Origin: Phymorhynchus buccinoides
Taxonomy: Eukaryota; Mollusca; Gastropoda; Neogastropoda; Raphitomidae
Direction: 5' to 3'
Assembly (NCBI GenBank): GCA_017654935.2
Contig: CM065699.1
Span: forward strand, 102,110 to 166,109
Length of the DNA stretch: 64,000 bases
Positions 1 through 13,700 of this stretch are shown piece by piece; within the stretch, counting starts at the first letter, position 1; each line of letters begins with the position of its first letter. The notes beneath the pieces were generated by a model that was not told the DNA's origin, searched no databases, and saw only the letters and a program-made list of their open reading frames with translations. The translations under genes were made by a program, and so were the position numbers.

Positions 1-366
1 ATTACCCATTGAAACAGGAAGACGATTTGGACTTAAACGACAGGACTGTTGTGTGACAAATGTGATATGGGTGTTATTGGTGATGAATACATTTTGTAAT
101 TGAATGTCCATATTTGTAGAACAATCGATATATTTGGGGCCGAGGTATTATATAATAAGAATCTATTTTTTTTTACTTTTGTCATTTATGTCCAGCCAGA
201 TTCCAATTGAAAATAGCAAATTTAAGATCGGGAAAAGTTGTTTGCAATAACTGCGCTTAGGTTTTTTTTGATGGTGTTTATTTTTGCTTGTTGCCTGGTT
301 TTATATTCTGTTTATCCTTCTATGCCCCTAAGGGGTCCACAGTATATTATTAATTAAAATTGAAAA
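1..366 (+). mobile_element. LINE ORF2 3'-terminal fragment (copy A)
   Basis: This stretch is the low-quality duplicate of 30980-31358. In copy B the reading frame gives the C-terminal end of a LINE ORF2 with a cysteine/histidine cluster (CLCDKCDMG...IGDEYHFVIECPYF), a pattern typical of the tail of CR1/Jockey-group ORF2 proteins. In copy A the same frame is broken by many one-base indels. It ends directly at a (GT)n microsatellite. The left end is cut by the window border, so the total length is unknown. Confidence 0.6.
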
Positions 367-416
367 GTGTGTGTGTGTGGTGTGGGTGTTTGTGGGGTGT
401 GTATGTGTGTCGTGTG

Positions 417-466
<50 letters not shown>

Positions 467-490
467 TTGTGTGGTGTGTGTGTGTGTGTG
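367..490. repeat. (GT)n microsatellite, copy A
   Basis: An interrupted GT dinucleotide run, homologous to the perfect run at 31359-31483. Apparent reading frames of poly-Cys/Val or poly-His/Thr across it are by-products of the dinucleotide and are not genes. Confidence 0.95.
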
Positions 491-3400
491 ATAGACGGAT
501 AGAGAGAACGAAGAACGAACGAACGATGTTTTTAGTGAGAAAAGCGAATAAAGCACAGTAACCGCTTTTGTCTCCGGGCCCTCAGAACCAAAAGAAAATA
601 AATGTATAAAATACAAATAGAAACAAGACAATCGCAAATACAAAAAAAACCTCAATCCCCAACCTTCATTCAAGCGCAACGGACGCACCGTGCAAGGCAT
701 ATAAATAAAAATACTTACAATCAATTAACGAGACTGAGACAAGGACAGACGACAGACAATACAGAGAGAGTGAGGTCCAAAATAAAAGACCAGAAAAATG
801 GAAGAAAATGAAGCAATATATGCAGGAAAATAATGCATAGTAAATACAATGTACATAAAAAGACTTAACACATAAGCATGTATTATAACAAATGAGATAT
901 TTAAAAAAGGATTGAAGTAGACATTCTTGTATATTATGAGCTAGAGTATGCCTTCATGAGTAGGTTTGATGATATCTTTTTTTTGAATGTGTTTTAGCAA
1001 ATATGAACGTTAAATTGTTAAAAATGCGTTCCAAAAGGGACCTCCTGCCTATATTTTAACTTAGATTTGAATAATCTAATTTGGGAAGAGGTTAACTCAG
1101 TCTATGGAAGATTTTCATGTTGAATTGAAATTTTTCATTGTAAGGAAGGAGGAGCATAGCCTGACATAATTTGAACTAATATTGCCCTATTATATTTTAA
1201 TTTAAAATGAGAGGGAGAATGTCTAATGATACATAATCGATTGAGTAATACTTCGATGATTTTAGTAGGCTAATTTCAGTGCTCGTCTATAGAGACTATG
1301 CAGTGCTTTAGGTTTTGCTCACTTGCTGAATCCCAGTGTAGACGAATAGTTTATGTGAGAATCAATGTATGCATGGAGTAAACTTTTGCGTGAATCTGGG
1401 TTTAGAAAAGTGTTTTATTTTGCATAGAAGTATATTTCTTGGAAATGTCTTACAAAGAGTTTTTGTACATGGTTGACCAGGATATAATTATCCTAATAAC
1501 CCTAGTACTTTGTATGTGCGTTTTAACTTCTTCATATCGTTACCATTTATGGTGCAAGGGGAGAGAACAAAAAAAGTTTTCGTTTTTTTCCCTAGTGGTG
1601 ACAAGCATGAATTTAGTTTTGTTAGGAGTTTTAGACTCATGTGGTTTATCAGACCATTCTGTTAACTGATTGATACTTTCTTGCAATGCATTACTAATGT
1701 TTTCTACCTTGAGTTTGCTTGTATGAGTAGTAGTATCATCAGCGAACATGGTCCAGAGGGGATTGAAAATTGAGAGGCAATCATTGTATAAATTGAAAAG
1801 AGGATTGGGCCAGGATTGACCCTTGAGGAATTCCATTTTTTTTGTTTTTAAAGGGAGTAGATAAGGATTTTTTTTTACCATTAGCTCAGAAAACACGTTT
1901 TAAATCTTCTCATCCTAAGAATGACACCATTAATTCTCTGGTATTAAGCACTAGCGAGCGGCACTTGTATAATGTTTAGCTTTTTTAAGAGGCCAACACG
2001 ATGATCTATCAAACGTCGCGTGCATTGAAATCCCACAAACAGATTTAGAGCAAAGTCTATGGACACCAGGGCACGCATTAATTAAGTTCTTGTTTATTAA
2101 TTGGATCATGCCTTTATCGATTACATTTGTAAGTGCAGAATTGCTGAATGGTGGTTTTCCTACAACTCTGCTTGAATTTAGTGCTGGAGCCCTTGCTCTC
2201 TCCACTCAGACGGCATCGCCGGATTTTGTTTTCCTGAATGTTGTCTTCTACATGGTTTTGTCTAGTGTCAGCTAGATAGAATAGGTTCGGTATTTTTGAA
2301 GGATTGTCTGGTTCAGACCTGATTTCATCGATTGTATTACCTTTGGCTCACTTTGAAAGCTTTGGGAATCTGCATTTCTTCCTTCAGGCACAGATTATAG
2401 ACCTAAGTTGATGGTTTTCGGAAATGTATGGCCAGCAATTTTTACTCTGTTTTCCCGAGATCCCTTTCATCCCGCCACGCGGACGCCCTGTTTGCTTTTA
2501 ATTTAAGTTGGAAAGGCGCGGTGTACACTTCATAACTGACATTCCTTGATATTAAGTTCGTAAGGTTTTTTTTTTGTTTGCAGTCACGAGGATTGTTTTT
2601 CAGAGAAGCGGGGGTTTCACACTCGTTTAAATGAGATTTTATCATTGGGTACTTGTATGACTGTGCAACTTCACTGAACATGTCCATTGAGTTCTTCTGG
2701 CGATACTCTTTTACTGACAGTTTCTAATTGTTGCCACTGTTTTGTTCCTATTATTTGGTTACATAACCGTTCCACATAGATTTGGTATGTGGTATCTCGC
2801 CACGACCACCCAGATTTTGAACAGCTACTCCTTTTTTTTTTCGACCTGCACGTTTCAGATAGGTAACCTTGTCTTTTTTTTTGTTTCTCAGTTTTCTTCT
2901 TTCTTACCTGTTGCTCCACCAGAATCCCGCTAATTTCCTTGCACTCCTCACAATTTTCCCCCCCTTTTATGAACGCCATGGTACTTTATTGGATTGTCCG
3001 TGCCCCACATACAGGGGACGTTTTGTTTTGACACGAGTGCATGTTTGGTCCCTCATCTTGTTAAGAAACTTGGTACCGTTACACACTTTCGAATGCTTTC
3101 ATCAGGCTTTGTCCCTTGAAATACCACCCCATAACACCGGAAGTTTGCATACTCGTGCCTACACACACGTTTCTTCGTTAGAGTGAGAGCACTTCTATAT
3201 CTAGCATGTCTTTACATGACTGCTTTAGGGATTTTTATTTATTCCTTTTTTCCCTCCCAGTAACAACATACTGATAGTGATCACTGCACCCTATACTCCT
3301 GGTGCTGAAACCCCTTCACTATATATTTTCAGATGATTGTATAAATGTGTCTAAAGGGTTTTTGCTTGGTAGGGGTTCTCTTGTGGGTAGGTCAATTATT

Positions 3401-4050
3401 GTCAAAACTAAGCGCTTCATATGACGGCTCCAAGTCTTTGGACACTTTACGACATCGATGTTTGACTTCCACCTTCGGAGTATTATTTCCTCCGTTCACA
3501 TAGACACGTCTCCCATTAAGGAGACTCCACTTGGTCACATCCCATTCCGCGTGTTTCGGCTTGTTTTCCGCTCCATGACGTCTAATCTGCTTGGTTTCTG
3601 GATCTTTTGCATTAACTTGTATAAAGATACGATTCAATATGGTGAGAATCGACGTGGTATACTCTTTTTAAGTTTAATTGCTCTTGTTGAACATATACAA
3701 TTAGACCTGTTTCTGTCTTTAGAAACAGAGAGCATCCTTATTCGAACATTTGTCATTCCTGGAATCGTATTTCTGGATCAGACATATGATCGGTTTAATC
3801 GGGATTCAGTCAGCCTGACCAAAAATGTGAAAATGGTTATCAAGAAAATTCGGTAAAATATTGTGACACATCTGTAATTTTATTATACAAATATTTATGT
3901 TTCAAAACCCGACTCTCAAGCCCAATCTTTTAGCTGGCCAGGTTCTTTTTGGGTATTGCCCTGTTGCGAATTAAATTTAGTCTGAAAAGGTCTTGATAAA
4001 TAATTTGAGATAGGTTACTAGAAATACAGGTGTATTCTAATACATGTAAA
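491..4050 (-). mobile_element. CR1/Jockey-group LINE, frame-broken copy A
   Basis: This is colinear with the better-preserved LINE at 31484-34750. Short frame pieces match its RT (around 1540-1896) and endonuclease (around 3400-3850), but the frame is interrupted every few hundred bases by one- or few-base indels scattered uniformly, including in homopolymers. That error pattern looks more like uncorrected long-read sequence than like natural decay. The 5' border on the minus strand (high coordinates) is not clear. Confidence 0.75.
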
Positions 4051-4462
4051 GGTGTATTCATTAGAATAACATAAAGCGCAAAAACACAATAATGACTAAT
4101 TATGAACACATACACCATACTTCAAGCAAATATTTATATCAAAGAACAGAGAACCAATACAAATAAAAAGTTTCCCCAAGGCCAACAGAATTCCGCTAGA
4201 AGTCCCATTTAACATTTTTCCAGTTTGTCACAATATAAGCAAAATCCAAATGTCTTTACTAACCCAAGTATACAGTCCCCCTGTCCCTAGTCCTGACCAA
4301 CCCAAAACAACGCAGAGTTAAAACTGTGTTCAATAAGTGCCCGGCACCAACACATCACAAATGTTCAAAATTACATCATGCTCATAATGGCCAATGACAA
4401 CTAACTATTTATGATATCCCATACCAAAACAAAGTATAGGGCAAGAAAACGAATGGGGTGGG
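4051..4462. other. Non-coding flank of the proline-rich exon, copy A
   Basis: AT-rich sequence homologous to 34751-35214. It could be 3' UTR of the minus-strand gene, LINE 5' leader, or both. I see no coding signal in it. Confidence 0.4.
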
Positions 4463-5090
4463 TTAACTGACGCTAGTGGGCTAGCTGGTGTTGCCAGGGT
4501 TGATCACCTGCTGGGCACAAGCTGCCCAACAGTTGACGGCCCAAATTCCCACCATCAGGGGAGGGCCTTGGAATTTCAGGCAAACAATTGGGAGGTTCAG
4601 GTGCCTGGAATGCTCGTTGGGATACCCTTCTGTCATATCATGAGGGCGGGTATGGAGGTAGTTAACATAACTTGGGTGGGGCCCCCTGAGGAGCACCCAT
4701 AAGATAATGGTTTAAAATAGGAGTGATTTAGGATTGTATGTGGAAATGGTTGGTAGGGATTCAAGTCCATGATCCTGGGGGCTTTCATCTGGGGATGGTA
4801 AGGCCGCATTCCCGAGGCCTTTTCATGTTCCCCATCTCTGTGCAAATGGTGGACCCTGAGGGGGATGACTCTGCGGATCAATGACTCTGAGACGACTGTG
4901 CTGATCAGCCACAATCTGTTGGTCATTTTTGTTGGGGGTCTGGAAAATGTCAACGAGGATAGAATTGTGGGAAACACGAGGTTCCTCTGGTATAGGGGCC
5001 AGAGATACCGTGAATGCAGTGTTTTCTTCTGCTTGACCTCTGTCCCCATTTTTGGGGTCAACTTGAGGGAGGATACTCACTGCTGTGGGA
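4463..5090 (-). pseudogene. Degraded copy of proline-rich terminal exon (copy A)
   Basis: This aligns along its length with the intact exon at 35215-35823, but several small indels shift the frame, so no continuous product can be read. Recognisable pieces remain, such as VDPKNGDRGQ near the 5' end and DPQSHPPQGPPFAQ in the middle. The upstream polypyrimidine (CT)n tract and the ATGAACAG acceptor are kept. Given the error profile of this part of the window, sequencing error in an allelic copy is more likely than a true pseudogene. Confidence 0.6.
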
Positions 5091-5100
5091 CTGTTCATAA

Positions 5101-5175
5101 GAGAGAGAGAGAGAGAGAGAGAAGAGAGGAGAAAGAGAGAAGGAAGAAGAAGGAGAGAGAGAGAGAGAGAGAGAG
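5101..5175. repeat. (AG)n microsatellite, copy A
   Basis: An interrupted AG run. On the minus strand it reads (CT)n and lies directly upstream of the acceptor of the proline-rich exon. Copy B has a longer, purer run at 35835-35921. Confidence 0.9.
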
Positions 5176-5470
5176 TTAGCAGTAATGTGAGGTATTTGTG
5201 TGTCAATAGCTCCTGTTTGTGTTTTTTCGCCTCAATTCAAGAGAATGAGTCCGCGTCACACAGGAGAACGCGGGAAACTCCCATGCGCAATAATCCGTGA
5301 AATAAATAAAATAAAGAAGGACCACAATAAGCGTACGTGTCCGTAAGATTTTCCCTAATCCATATATTTTTTTTTTTATTTTTTTTTACTTATTTCTGGT
5401 TTCTGTGCATAACTTTCCGCTTCTAAATGCGTCCGCGGCCTATGGGGGTTGCATCAATACCGTGTCCAAA
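5176..5470. other. Unique intronic sequence, copy A
   Basis: No gene or repeat recognised. It is homologous to 35924-36200 in copy B and contains T-rich runs. Confidence 0.5.
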
Positions 5471-5585
5471 TATTCACATGGGGCTTTCGATGATGATGGT
5501 GATGACGATGAAAAATGATGATGGTGATGATGATGATGATGATAAATATGATTATGGTGATAATGATGATTGATGATAAGTGATG
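5471..5585. repeat. (GAT)n-type trinucleotide repeat, copy A
   Basis: Imperfect GAT/GGT/GAA triplets ending about 30 bases upstream of the acceptor of the copy A transglutaminase exon. The counterpart in copy B is at about 36209-36310. Confidence 0.85.
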
Positions 5586-5618
5586 TGATTTAATTGTGTG
5601 CTATGTTTTATTGATCAG

Positions 5619-5763
5619 TGTTACGCTCCCTGGGTATTCGCAGCGCGCAGTGTGACCAACTTGGGGGGTGTTGAGTCAGTCCCACATGTGAACGCTTCCA
5701 TTAGAATTGACAGGATTGTGGACGAGAGGGGGGATACTGGATCTGGATCATCGACTCTGTGTG
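5619..5763 (+). pseudogene. Transglutaminase exon 1, error-laden copy A
   Basis: Same exon as 36338-36470. It opens after a CAG acceptor with codons for L-R-S-L-G-I and ends at the same GTGAGT donor. Indels (for instance a G-run near 5672) destroy the frame between the conserved VTNFESAHD and DRIVDE segments. Because the neighbouring sequence shows the same random indels, I treat this as a poorly sequenced second copy, not as evidence for a non-functional paralogue. Confidence 0.7.
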
Positions 5764-5812
5764 GTGAGTCAGTGTGTTGTAGTTTTTTATGTTGTTGTTA
5801 TTGTATTGAGTC

Positions 5813-6683
5813 AAGGCCCACGATGTAAAACGCTTCCATTAGCATGAACAGGGTTTGTGGACAGGATTGGGGAGACTGTATCTGATCACGACCTCTGTGT
5901 GGTGAGGTCCAAGTGTGTTGGTATATGTTGTTTTATTGTATTTAAGTCAGCCCACGATGTAAGCGCTTCCATTAGCATTGACAGGATTGTGGACGAGATG
6001 GGGGAGACTGTATCTGATCACGACTCTGTGTGGTGAGTCAGTGTGTTGTATTATGTTGTTGTATATTGTATTAAGTCAGCCCACGATGTAAGCGCTTCCA
6101 TTAGCATTGACAGGATTGTGGACGAGATGGGGGAGACTGTATCTGATCACGACTCTGTGTGGTGAGTCAGTGTGTTGTATTATGTTTTTGTTTATTGTTT
6201 TGAGTCGGTGTGTTGTATTATGTTGTTGTTTATTGTATTGAGTCAGTGTGTTGTAATATGTTGTTGTTTATTGTATTGAGTCAGTGTGTTGTATTATGTT
6301 GTTGTTTATTGTATTGAGTCAGTGTGTTGTATTATGTTGTTGTTTATTGTATTGAGTCAGTGTGTTGTATTATGTTGTTGTTTATTGTATTGAGTCAGTG
6401 TGTTGTATTATGTTGTTGTTTATTGTATTGAGTCAGTGTGTTGTAATATGTTGTTGTTTATTGTATTGAGTCAGTGTGTTGTATTATGTTGTTATTTATT
6501 GTATTGAGTCAGTGTGTTGTAGTGTGTTGTATTATGTTGCTCTATAGTGTATTGAGTCAGTGTGTTGTATTATGTTGTTGTTTATTGTATTAAGTCAGCC
6601 CACGATGTAAACGCTTCCATTAGCATTGACAGGATTGTGGACGAGATGGGGGAGACAGTGCTTGCTGAGGACTCTGTGTGGTG
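5813..6683 (+). repeat. Tandem partial copies of transglutaminase exon 1 with 38-bp repeats, copy A
   Basis: After the first exon come further copies of its last 82 nt plus the GTGAGT donor (about 5813, 5948, 6078 and a divergent one near 6601). They are interspersed with the 38-bp unit that begins GAGTCAGTGTGTTG. The copies from about 5940 onward are clean and match copy B closely. Confidence 0.8.
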
Positions 6684-7385
6684 ACAGACTGCAGTGTGTT
6701 GTTGTATTTTGTAGTGCGTTACTGTAGTGTAGTGTATTATATTGTATCTTCTATCATCATTTAAGACTAAAGATTGGATTGTGAATGGCCAGGGACATAC
6801 AGTAATGATGGATGAGGACTCTGTGTGGTGACAGACTGCAGTGTGTTGTTGTATTTTGTAGTGCGTTTCTGTAGTGTAGTGTATTATATTGTATCTTCTA
6901 TCATCCTTTAAGACTAAAGATTGGATTGTGAATGGCCAGGGACACTTACAGTAATGGTGGATGAGGACTCTGGGCTTCTGGTGTGGTGACCAGACTGCAG
7001 TGTGTTGTTGTATTGTTATTTTGTAGTGCGTTTCTGTAGTGTAGTGTATTATATTGTATCTTTCTATCATCCTATTTACAGACTAACCCGATTGGATTGT
7101 GAATGACCAGGGACAGACAGTAATGGTGGATAAGGACTCTGTGTGGTGAAAGACTGCAGTGTGTTGTTGTATTTTGTGGTGCGTTTCTGTAGTGTAGTGT
7201 ATTATATTGTATCTTCTATCATCCTTTAAGACTAACGATTGGATTGTGAATGACCAGGGACAGACAGTAATGGTGGATAAGGACTCTGTGTGGTGACAGA
7301 ACTGCAGTGTGTTGTTGTATTTTTGTAGTGCGTTTCTGTAGTGTAGTGTATTATATTGTATCTTCTATCATCCTTTAAACCCTTC
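6684..7385 (+). repeat. 147-bp repeat with exon-like segment, copy A
   Basis: About four units homologous to those at 37374-38045. Each ends with GGACTCTGTGTGGTGA, the same 3' end as transglutaminase exon 1. The third unit carries extra bases compared with copy B. Confidence 0.75.
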
Positions 7386-7765
7386 CATCGCCACTGTCGC
7401 CTCTTGGCACCACAATTGATATGAACACCCCATGTCACTGACTGAAAGGCAACAAATGAGGGTCTAGGTATCCAGTGACCTTATGTTCTTAATTCTGGGA
7501 GGTAAGGATAGGCCCTATTTTTCACATGTCACAGAGAGCGAATCCCCAATATTGCAGACAGACTAGAATGTTTTCTTTACCTATAAGTAAGGTTTAATGG
7601 AAAGTTTTAGCTGGTAACATGTCTGGCGTTTGAAAGGGTTCGATTGTGAATGGCTAGGGAAAAACAGTACTTGGTGGGTGAGGACACTCTGTTTGTGGGT
7701 GACAGACTGCAGTGTGTTGTTGTATATTTGTAGTGCGTTACTGTAGTGTAGTGCTGTGTTGGTAG
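7386..7765. other. Spacer between 147-bp and 62-bp arrays, copy A
   Basis: Sequence homologous to 38046-38395 with a degenerate further unit of the 147-bp family near 7640-7740. No gene recognised. Confidence 0.5.
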
Positions 7766-10700
7766 TGCAGGGTGGAATGTGTTAATGAAATGCATGTTAT
7801 GTTCCAGGAACTGCCACGTGTTGGTAGTGCAGCGTGGAATGAGTTAATGAAATGTATGTTGTATTCCACGTGTTGGTAGTGCAGCGTGGAATGAGTTAAT
7901 GAAGTCTATGTTGTGGGAAAGGAATACCGTGTTGGTAGTGCAGGGTGGAATGAGTTTAATGAAATGCATGTTGTTTTCCAGGAAATTGGTGGTGCATGGT
8001 GGAATGTTAATGAAGGGTATGTTGTGTTAGGAACTACCACGTGTTGGTAGTGCAGGGTGGAATGAGTTAATGAAGTGCATGTTGTGGTCCAGGAACTTCC
8101 ACGTGTTGGTAGTGCCAGGGTGGAATGAGTTTTAAATGCATGTTATGGTCCAGGAACTGCCACGTGTTTTGTGCAGGGTGGAATGAGTTAATGACGTGTT
8201 GGTAGGTGGAACTACCACGTGTTGGTAGTGGATGGTGGAATGAGTTAATGGAAATGCATGTTATGTTCCAGGTGTTGGTAGTGCAGGGTGGAATGAGTTA
8301 ACAAATGCATGGTGTGTTCCAGGAACTACCACGTGTTGGTAGTGCAGGGTGGAATGAGTTAATGAAATGCATGTTTGAGTTCCAGGAACTACCACGTGCG
8401 GTTGGTAGTGCATGGTGGAATGAGTTAATGAAATGCATGTTATGTTCCAGGAACTGCCACGTGTTGGTAGTGCAGGGTGGAATGAGTTAATGAAGTGGTT
8501 GGTCCAGGAACTACCACGTGTTTGGGCAGGGTGGAATGAGTTAATGAAATGCATGGTTCCAGGAACTACCACGTGTTGGTAGTGAGGGTGGAATGAGTTA
8601 ATGAAGTGCAATGTTGTGATCTAGGGAACTACCACGTGTTGGTAGTGCAGGGGTGGAATGAGTTAATGAAATGCATGTTGTGTTCCAGGAACTACCACGT
8701 GTTGTTAGTGCAGGGTGGAATGAGTTAATGAAATGCATGTTGTGGTCCAGGAACTACCACGTGTTGGTAGTGCAGGGTGGAATGAGTTAATGAAATGCAT
8801 GTTATGGTTCCAGGAACTACCACGTGTTGGTAGTGCAGGGTGGAATGTTAATGAAATGCATGTTATGTTCCAGGAACTACCACGTGTTGGTAGTGCAGGG
8901 TGGAATGAGTTAATGAAATGCATGTTATGTTCCAGGAACTACCACGTGCTGGTGGTGCATGGTGGAATGAGTTAATGAAGTGCATGTTATGTTCCAGGAA
9001 CTACCACGTGTTGGTTAGGGTGCAGTGGTGGAAATGAGTTAATGAAGTGCATGTTATGTTCCAGGAACTACCACGTGTTGGTAGTGCAGGGTGGAATGAG
9101 TTAATGAAGTGCATGTTTATGTTCCAGGAACTACCACGTGTTGGTGGTGCAGGGTGGTGGAATGAGTTAATGAAATGCATGTTATGTTCCAGGAACTACC
9201 ACGTGTTGGTAGTGCAGGGTGGAATGAGTTAATGAAGTGCATGTTGTGTTCCAGGAACTACCACGTGTTGGTGGTGCAGGGTGGAATGAGTTAATGAAAT
9301 GCATGTTATTTTCCAGGAACTACCACGTGTTGGTAGTGCAGGGTGGAATGAGTTAATGAAGTGCATGTTGTTGGTCCAGGAATGAGTTAATGAACGTGCA
9401 TACCACGTCCAGGAACTGGTGGTGTGCAGGGTGGAATGAGTTAATGAAGTGCATGTTATGTTTCCAGGAACTACCACGTGTTGGTAGTGCAGGGTGGAAT
9501 GAGTTAATGAAATGCATGTTGTGTTCCAGGAACTACCACGTGTTGGTAGTGCAGGGTGGAATGAGTTAATGAAGTGCATGTTGTGGTCCAGGAACTACCA
9601 CGTGTTGGTAGTGCAGGGTGGAATGAGTTAATGAAGTGCATGTTGTGGTCCAGGAACTACCACGTGTTTGGTAGTGCAGGGTGGAATGAGTTAATGAAAT
9701 GCATGTTGTGTTCCAGGAACTACCACGTGTTGGTAGTGCAGGGTGGAATGAGTTAATGAAATGCATGTTGTGTTACCACGTGTTGGAAGTGCAGGGTGGA
9801 ATGAGTTAATGAAATGCATGTTATGTTCCAGGAACTACCACGTGTTGGTAGTGCAGGGTGGAATGAGTTAATGAAATGCATGTTATGTTCCAGGAACTAC
9901 CACGTGTTGGTAGTGCAGGGTGGAATGAGTTAATGAAGTGCATGTTATGTTCCAGGAACTACCACGTGTTGGTAGTGCAGGGTGGAATGAGTTAATGAAA
10001 TGCATGTTATGTTCCAGGAACTACCACGTGTTGGTAGTGCATGGTGGAATGAGTTAATGAAATGCATGTTATGTTCCAGGAACTACCACGTGTTGGTGGT
10101 GCAGGGTGGAATGAGTTAATGAAATGCATGTTATGTTCCAGGAACTACCACGTGTTGGTAGTGCAGGGTGGAATGAGTTAATGAAATGCATGTTATGTTC
10201 CAGGAACTACCACGTGTTGGTAGTGCAGGGTGGAATGAGTTAATGAAATGCATGTTATGTTCCAGGAACTACCACGTGTTGGTAGTGCAGGGTGGAATGA
10301 GTTAATGAAATGCATGTTATGTTCCAGGAACTACCACGTGTTGGTGGTGCAGGGTGGAATGAGTTAATGAAATGCATGTTATGTTCCAGGAACTACCACG
10401 TGTTGGTAGTGCAGGGTGGAATGAGTTAATGAAGTGCATGTTATGTTCCAGGAACTACCACGTGTTGGTGGTGCAGGGTGGAATGAGTTAATGAAATGCA
10501 TGTTGTTCAGGAACTACCACGTGTTGGTAGTGCAGGGTGGAATGAGTTAATGAAGTGCATGTTGTGGTCCAGGAACTACCACGTGTTGGTAGTGCAGGGT
10601 GGAATGAGTTAATGAAGTGCATGTTGTGTTCCAGGAACTACCACGTGTTGGTAGTGCAGGGTGGAATGAGTTAATGAAGTGCATGTTGTGGTCCAGGAAC

Positions 10701-13700
10701 TACCACGTGTTGGTAGTGCAGGGTGGAATGAGTTAATGAAGTGCATGTTGTGTTCCAGGAACTACCACGTGTTGGTAGTGCAGGGTGGAATGAGTTAATG
10801 AAGTGCATGTTGTGTTCCAGGAACTACCACGTGTTGGTAGTGCAGGGTGGAATGAGTTAATGAAGTGCATGTTGTGTTCCAGGAACTACCACGTGTTGGT
10901 AGTGCAGGGTGGAATGAGTTAATGAAATGCATGTTATGTTCCAGGAACTACCACGTGTTGGTAGTGCAGGGTGGAATGAGTTAATGAAGTGCATGTTGTG
11001 TTCCAGGAACTACCACGTGTTGGTAGTGCAGGGTGGAATGAGTTAATGAAATGCATGTTATGTTCCAGGAACTACCACGTGTTGGTAGTGCAGGGTGGAA
11101 TGAGTTAATGAAATGCATGTTATGTTCCAGGAACTACCAAGTGCAGGGTGGAATGAGTTAATGAAGTGCATGTTATGTTCCAGGAACTACCACGTGTTGG
11201 TAGTGCAGGGTGGAATGAGTTAATGAAATGCATGTTGTGTTCCAGGAACTACCACGTGTTGGTAGTGCAGGGTGGAATGAGTAATAGTGCATGTTGTGGT
11301 GAACCACGTGTTGGTAGTGCAGGGTGGAATGAGTTAATGAATGCATGTTGTGTTACCACGTGTTGGTAGTGCACGTGGAATGAGTTAATGAAGTGCATGT
11401 TGTGTTCCAGGAACTACCATGGTAGTGCAGGGTGGAATGAGTTAATGAAGTGCATGTTGTGTTCCAGGAACTACCACGTGTTGGTAGTGCAGGGTGGAAT
11501 GAGTTAATGAAATGCATGTTGTGTTCCAGGAACTACCACGTGTTGGTAGTGCAGGGTGGAATGAGTTAATGAAGTGCATGTTGTGTTCCAGGAACTACCA
11601 CGTGTTGGTAGTGCAGGGTGGAATGAGTTAATGAAATGCATGTTGTGTTCCAGGAACTACCACGTGTTGGTAGTGCAGGGTGGAATGAGTTAATGAAATG
11701 CATGTTGTGTTCCAGGAACTACCACGTGTTGGTAGTGCAGGGTGGAATGAGTTAATGAAATGCATGTGGTGTTCCAGGAACTACCACGTGTTGGTAGTGC
11801 AGGGTGGAATGAGTTAATGAAATGCATGTTATGTTCCAGGAACTACCACGTGTTGGTAGTGCAGGGTGGAATGAGTTAATGAAGTGCATGTTATGTTCCA
11901 GGAACTACCACGTGTTGGTAGTGCAGGGTGGAATGAGTTAATGAAATGCATGTTATGTTCCAGGAACTACCACGTGTTGGTAGTGCAGGGTGGAATGAGT
12001 TAATGAAATGCATGTTGTGTTCCAGGAACTACCACGTGTTGGTAGTGCAGGGTGGAATGAGTTAATGAAATGCATGTTCCAGGAACTACCACGTGTTGGT
12101 AGTGCAGGGTGGAATGAGTTAATGAAATGCATGTTATGTTCCAGGAACTACCACGTGTTGGTAGTGCAGGGTGGAATGAGTTAATGAAATGCATGTTGTG
12201 TTCCAGGAACTACCACGTGTTGGTAGTGCAGGGTGGAATGAGTTAATAATGAAAGTGCATGTTGTTGTTCCAGGAACTACCACGTGTTGGTAGTGCAGGG
12301 TGGAATGAGTTAATGAAATGCATGTTGTGGTCCAGGAACTACCACGTGTTGGTAGTGCAGGGTGGAATGAGTTAATGAAGTGCATGTTGTGTTCCAGGAA
12401 CTACCACGTGTTGGTAGTGCAGGGTGGAATGAGTTAATGAAGTGCATGTTGTGTTCCAGGAACTACCACGTGTTGGTAGTGCAGGGTGGAATGAGTTAAT
12501 GAAATGCATGTTATGTTCCAGGAACTACCACGTGTTGGTAGTGCAGGGTGGAATGAGTTAATGAAATGCAATGAACTACCATGTTGCAGGGTGGAATGAG
12601 TTAATGAAATGAACTACCACGTGTTGGTAGTGCAGGGTGGAATGAGTTAATGAAATGCATGTTATGTTCCAGGAACTACCACGTGTTGGTAGTGCAGGGT
12701 GGAATGAGTTAATGAAATGCATGTTATGTTCCAGGAACTACCACGTGTTGGTAGTGCAGGGTGGAATGAGTTAATGAAATGCATGTTATGTTCCAGGAAC
12801 TACCACGTGTTGGTAGTGCAGGGTGGAATGAGTTAATGAAGTGCATGTTGTGTTCCAGGAACTACCACGTGTTGGTTAATGTGCAGGGTGGAATGAGTTA
12901 ATGAAGTGCATGTTGTGCAGTGCAGGGTGGAATGTTTGAAATGTGGTGTTCCAGGAACTACCACGTGTTGGTAGTGCAGGGTGGAATGAGTTAATGAAGT
13001 GCATGTTGTGTTCCAGGAACTACCACGTGTTGGTAGTGCAGGGTGGAATGAGTTTTTCCAGGAACTACCACGTGTTGGTGTGCAGGGTGGAATGTTAATG
13101 TGCATGTTGTGTTCCAGGAACTACCACGTGTTGGTAGTGCAGGGTGGAATGAGTTAATGAAATGCATGTTGTGTTCCAGGAACTACCACGTGTTGGTAGT
13201 GCAGGGTGGAATGAGTTAATGAAGTGCATGTTGTGTTCCAGGAACTACCACGTGTTGGTAGTGCAGGGTGGAATGAGTTAATGAAATGCATGTTATGTTC
13301 CAGGAACTACCACGTGTTGGTAGTGCGTGGTGGAATGGAATGAGTGCATGTTGTGTCCAGGAACTTCCACGTGTTGGTAGTGCAGGGTGGAATGAGTTAA
13401 TGAAGTGCATGTTATGTTCCAGGAACTACCACGTGTTGGTAGTGCAGGGTGGAATGAGTTAATGAAGTGCATGTTGTGTTCCAGGAACTACCACGTGTTG
13501 GTAGTGCAGGGTGGAATGAGTTAATGAAGTGCATGTTGTGTTCCAGGAACTACCACGTGTTGGTAGTGCAGGGTGGAATGAGTTAATGAAGTGCATGTTA
13601 TGTTCCAGGAACTACCACGTGTTGGTAGTGCAGGGTGGAATGAGTTAATTGCATGTTGTGTTCCAGGAACTACCACGTGTTGGTAGTGCAGGGTGGAATG

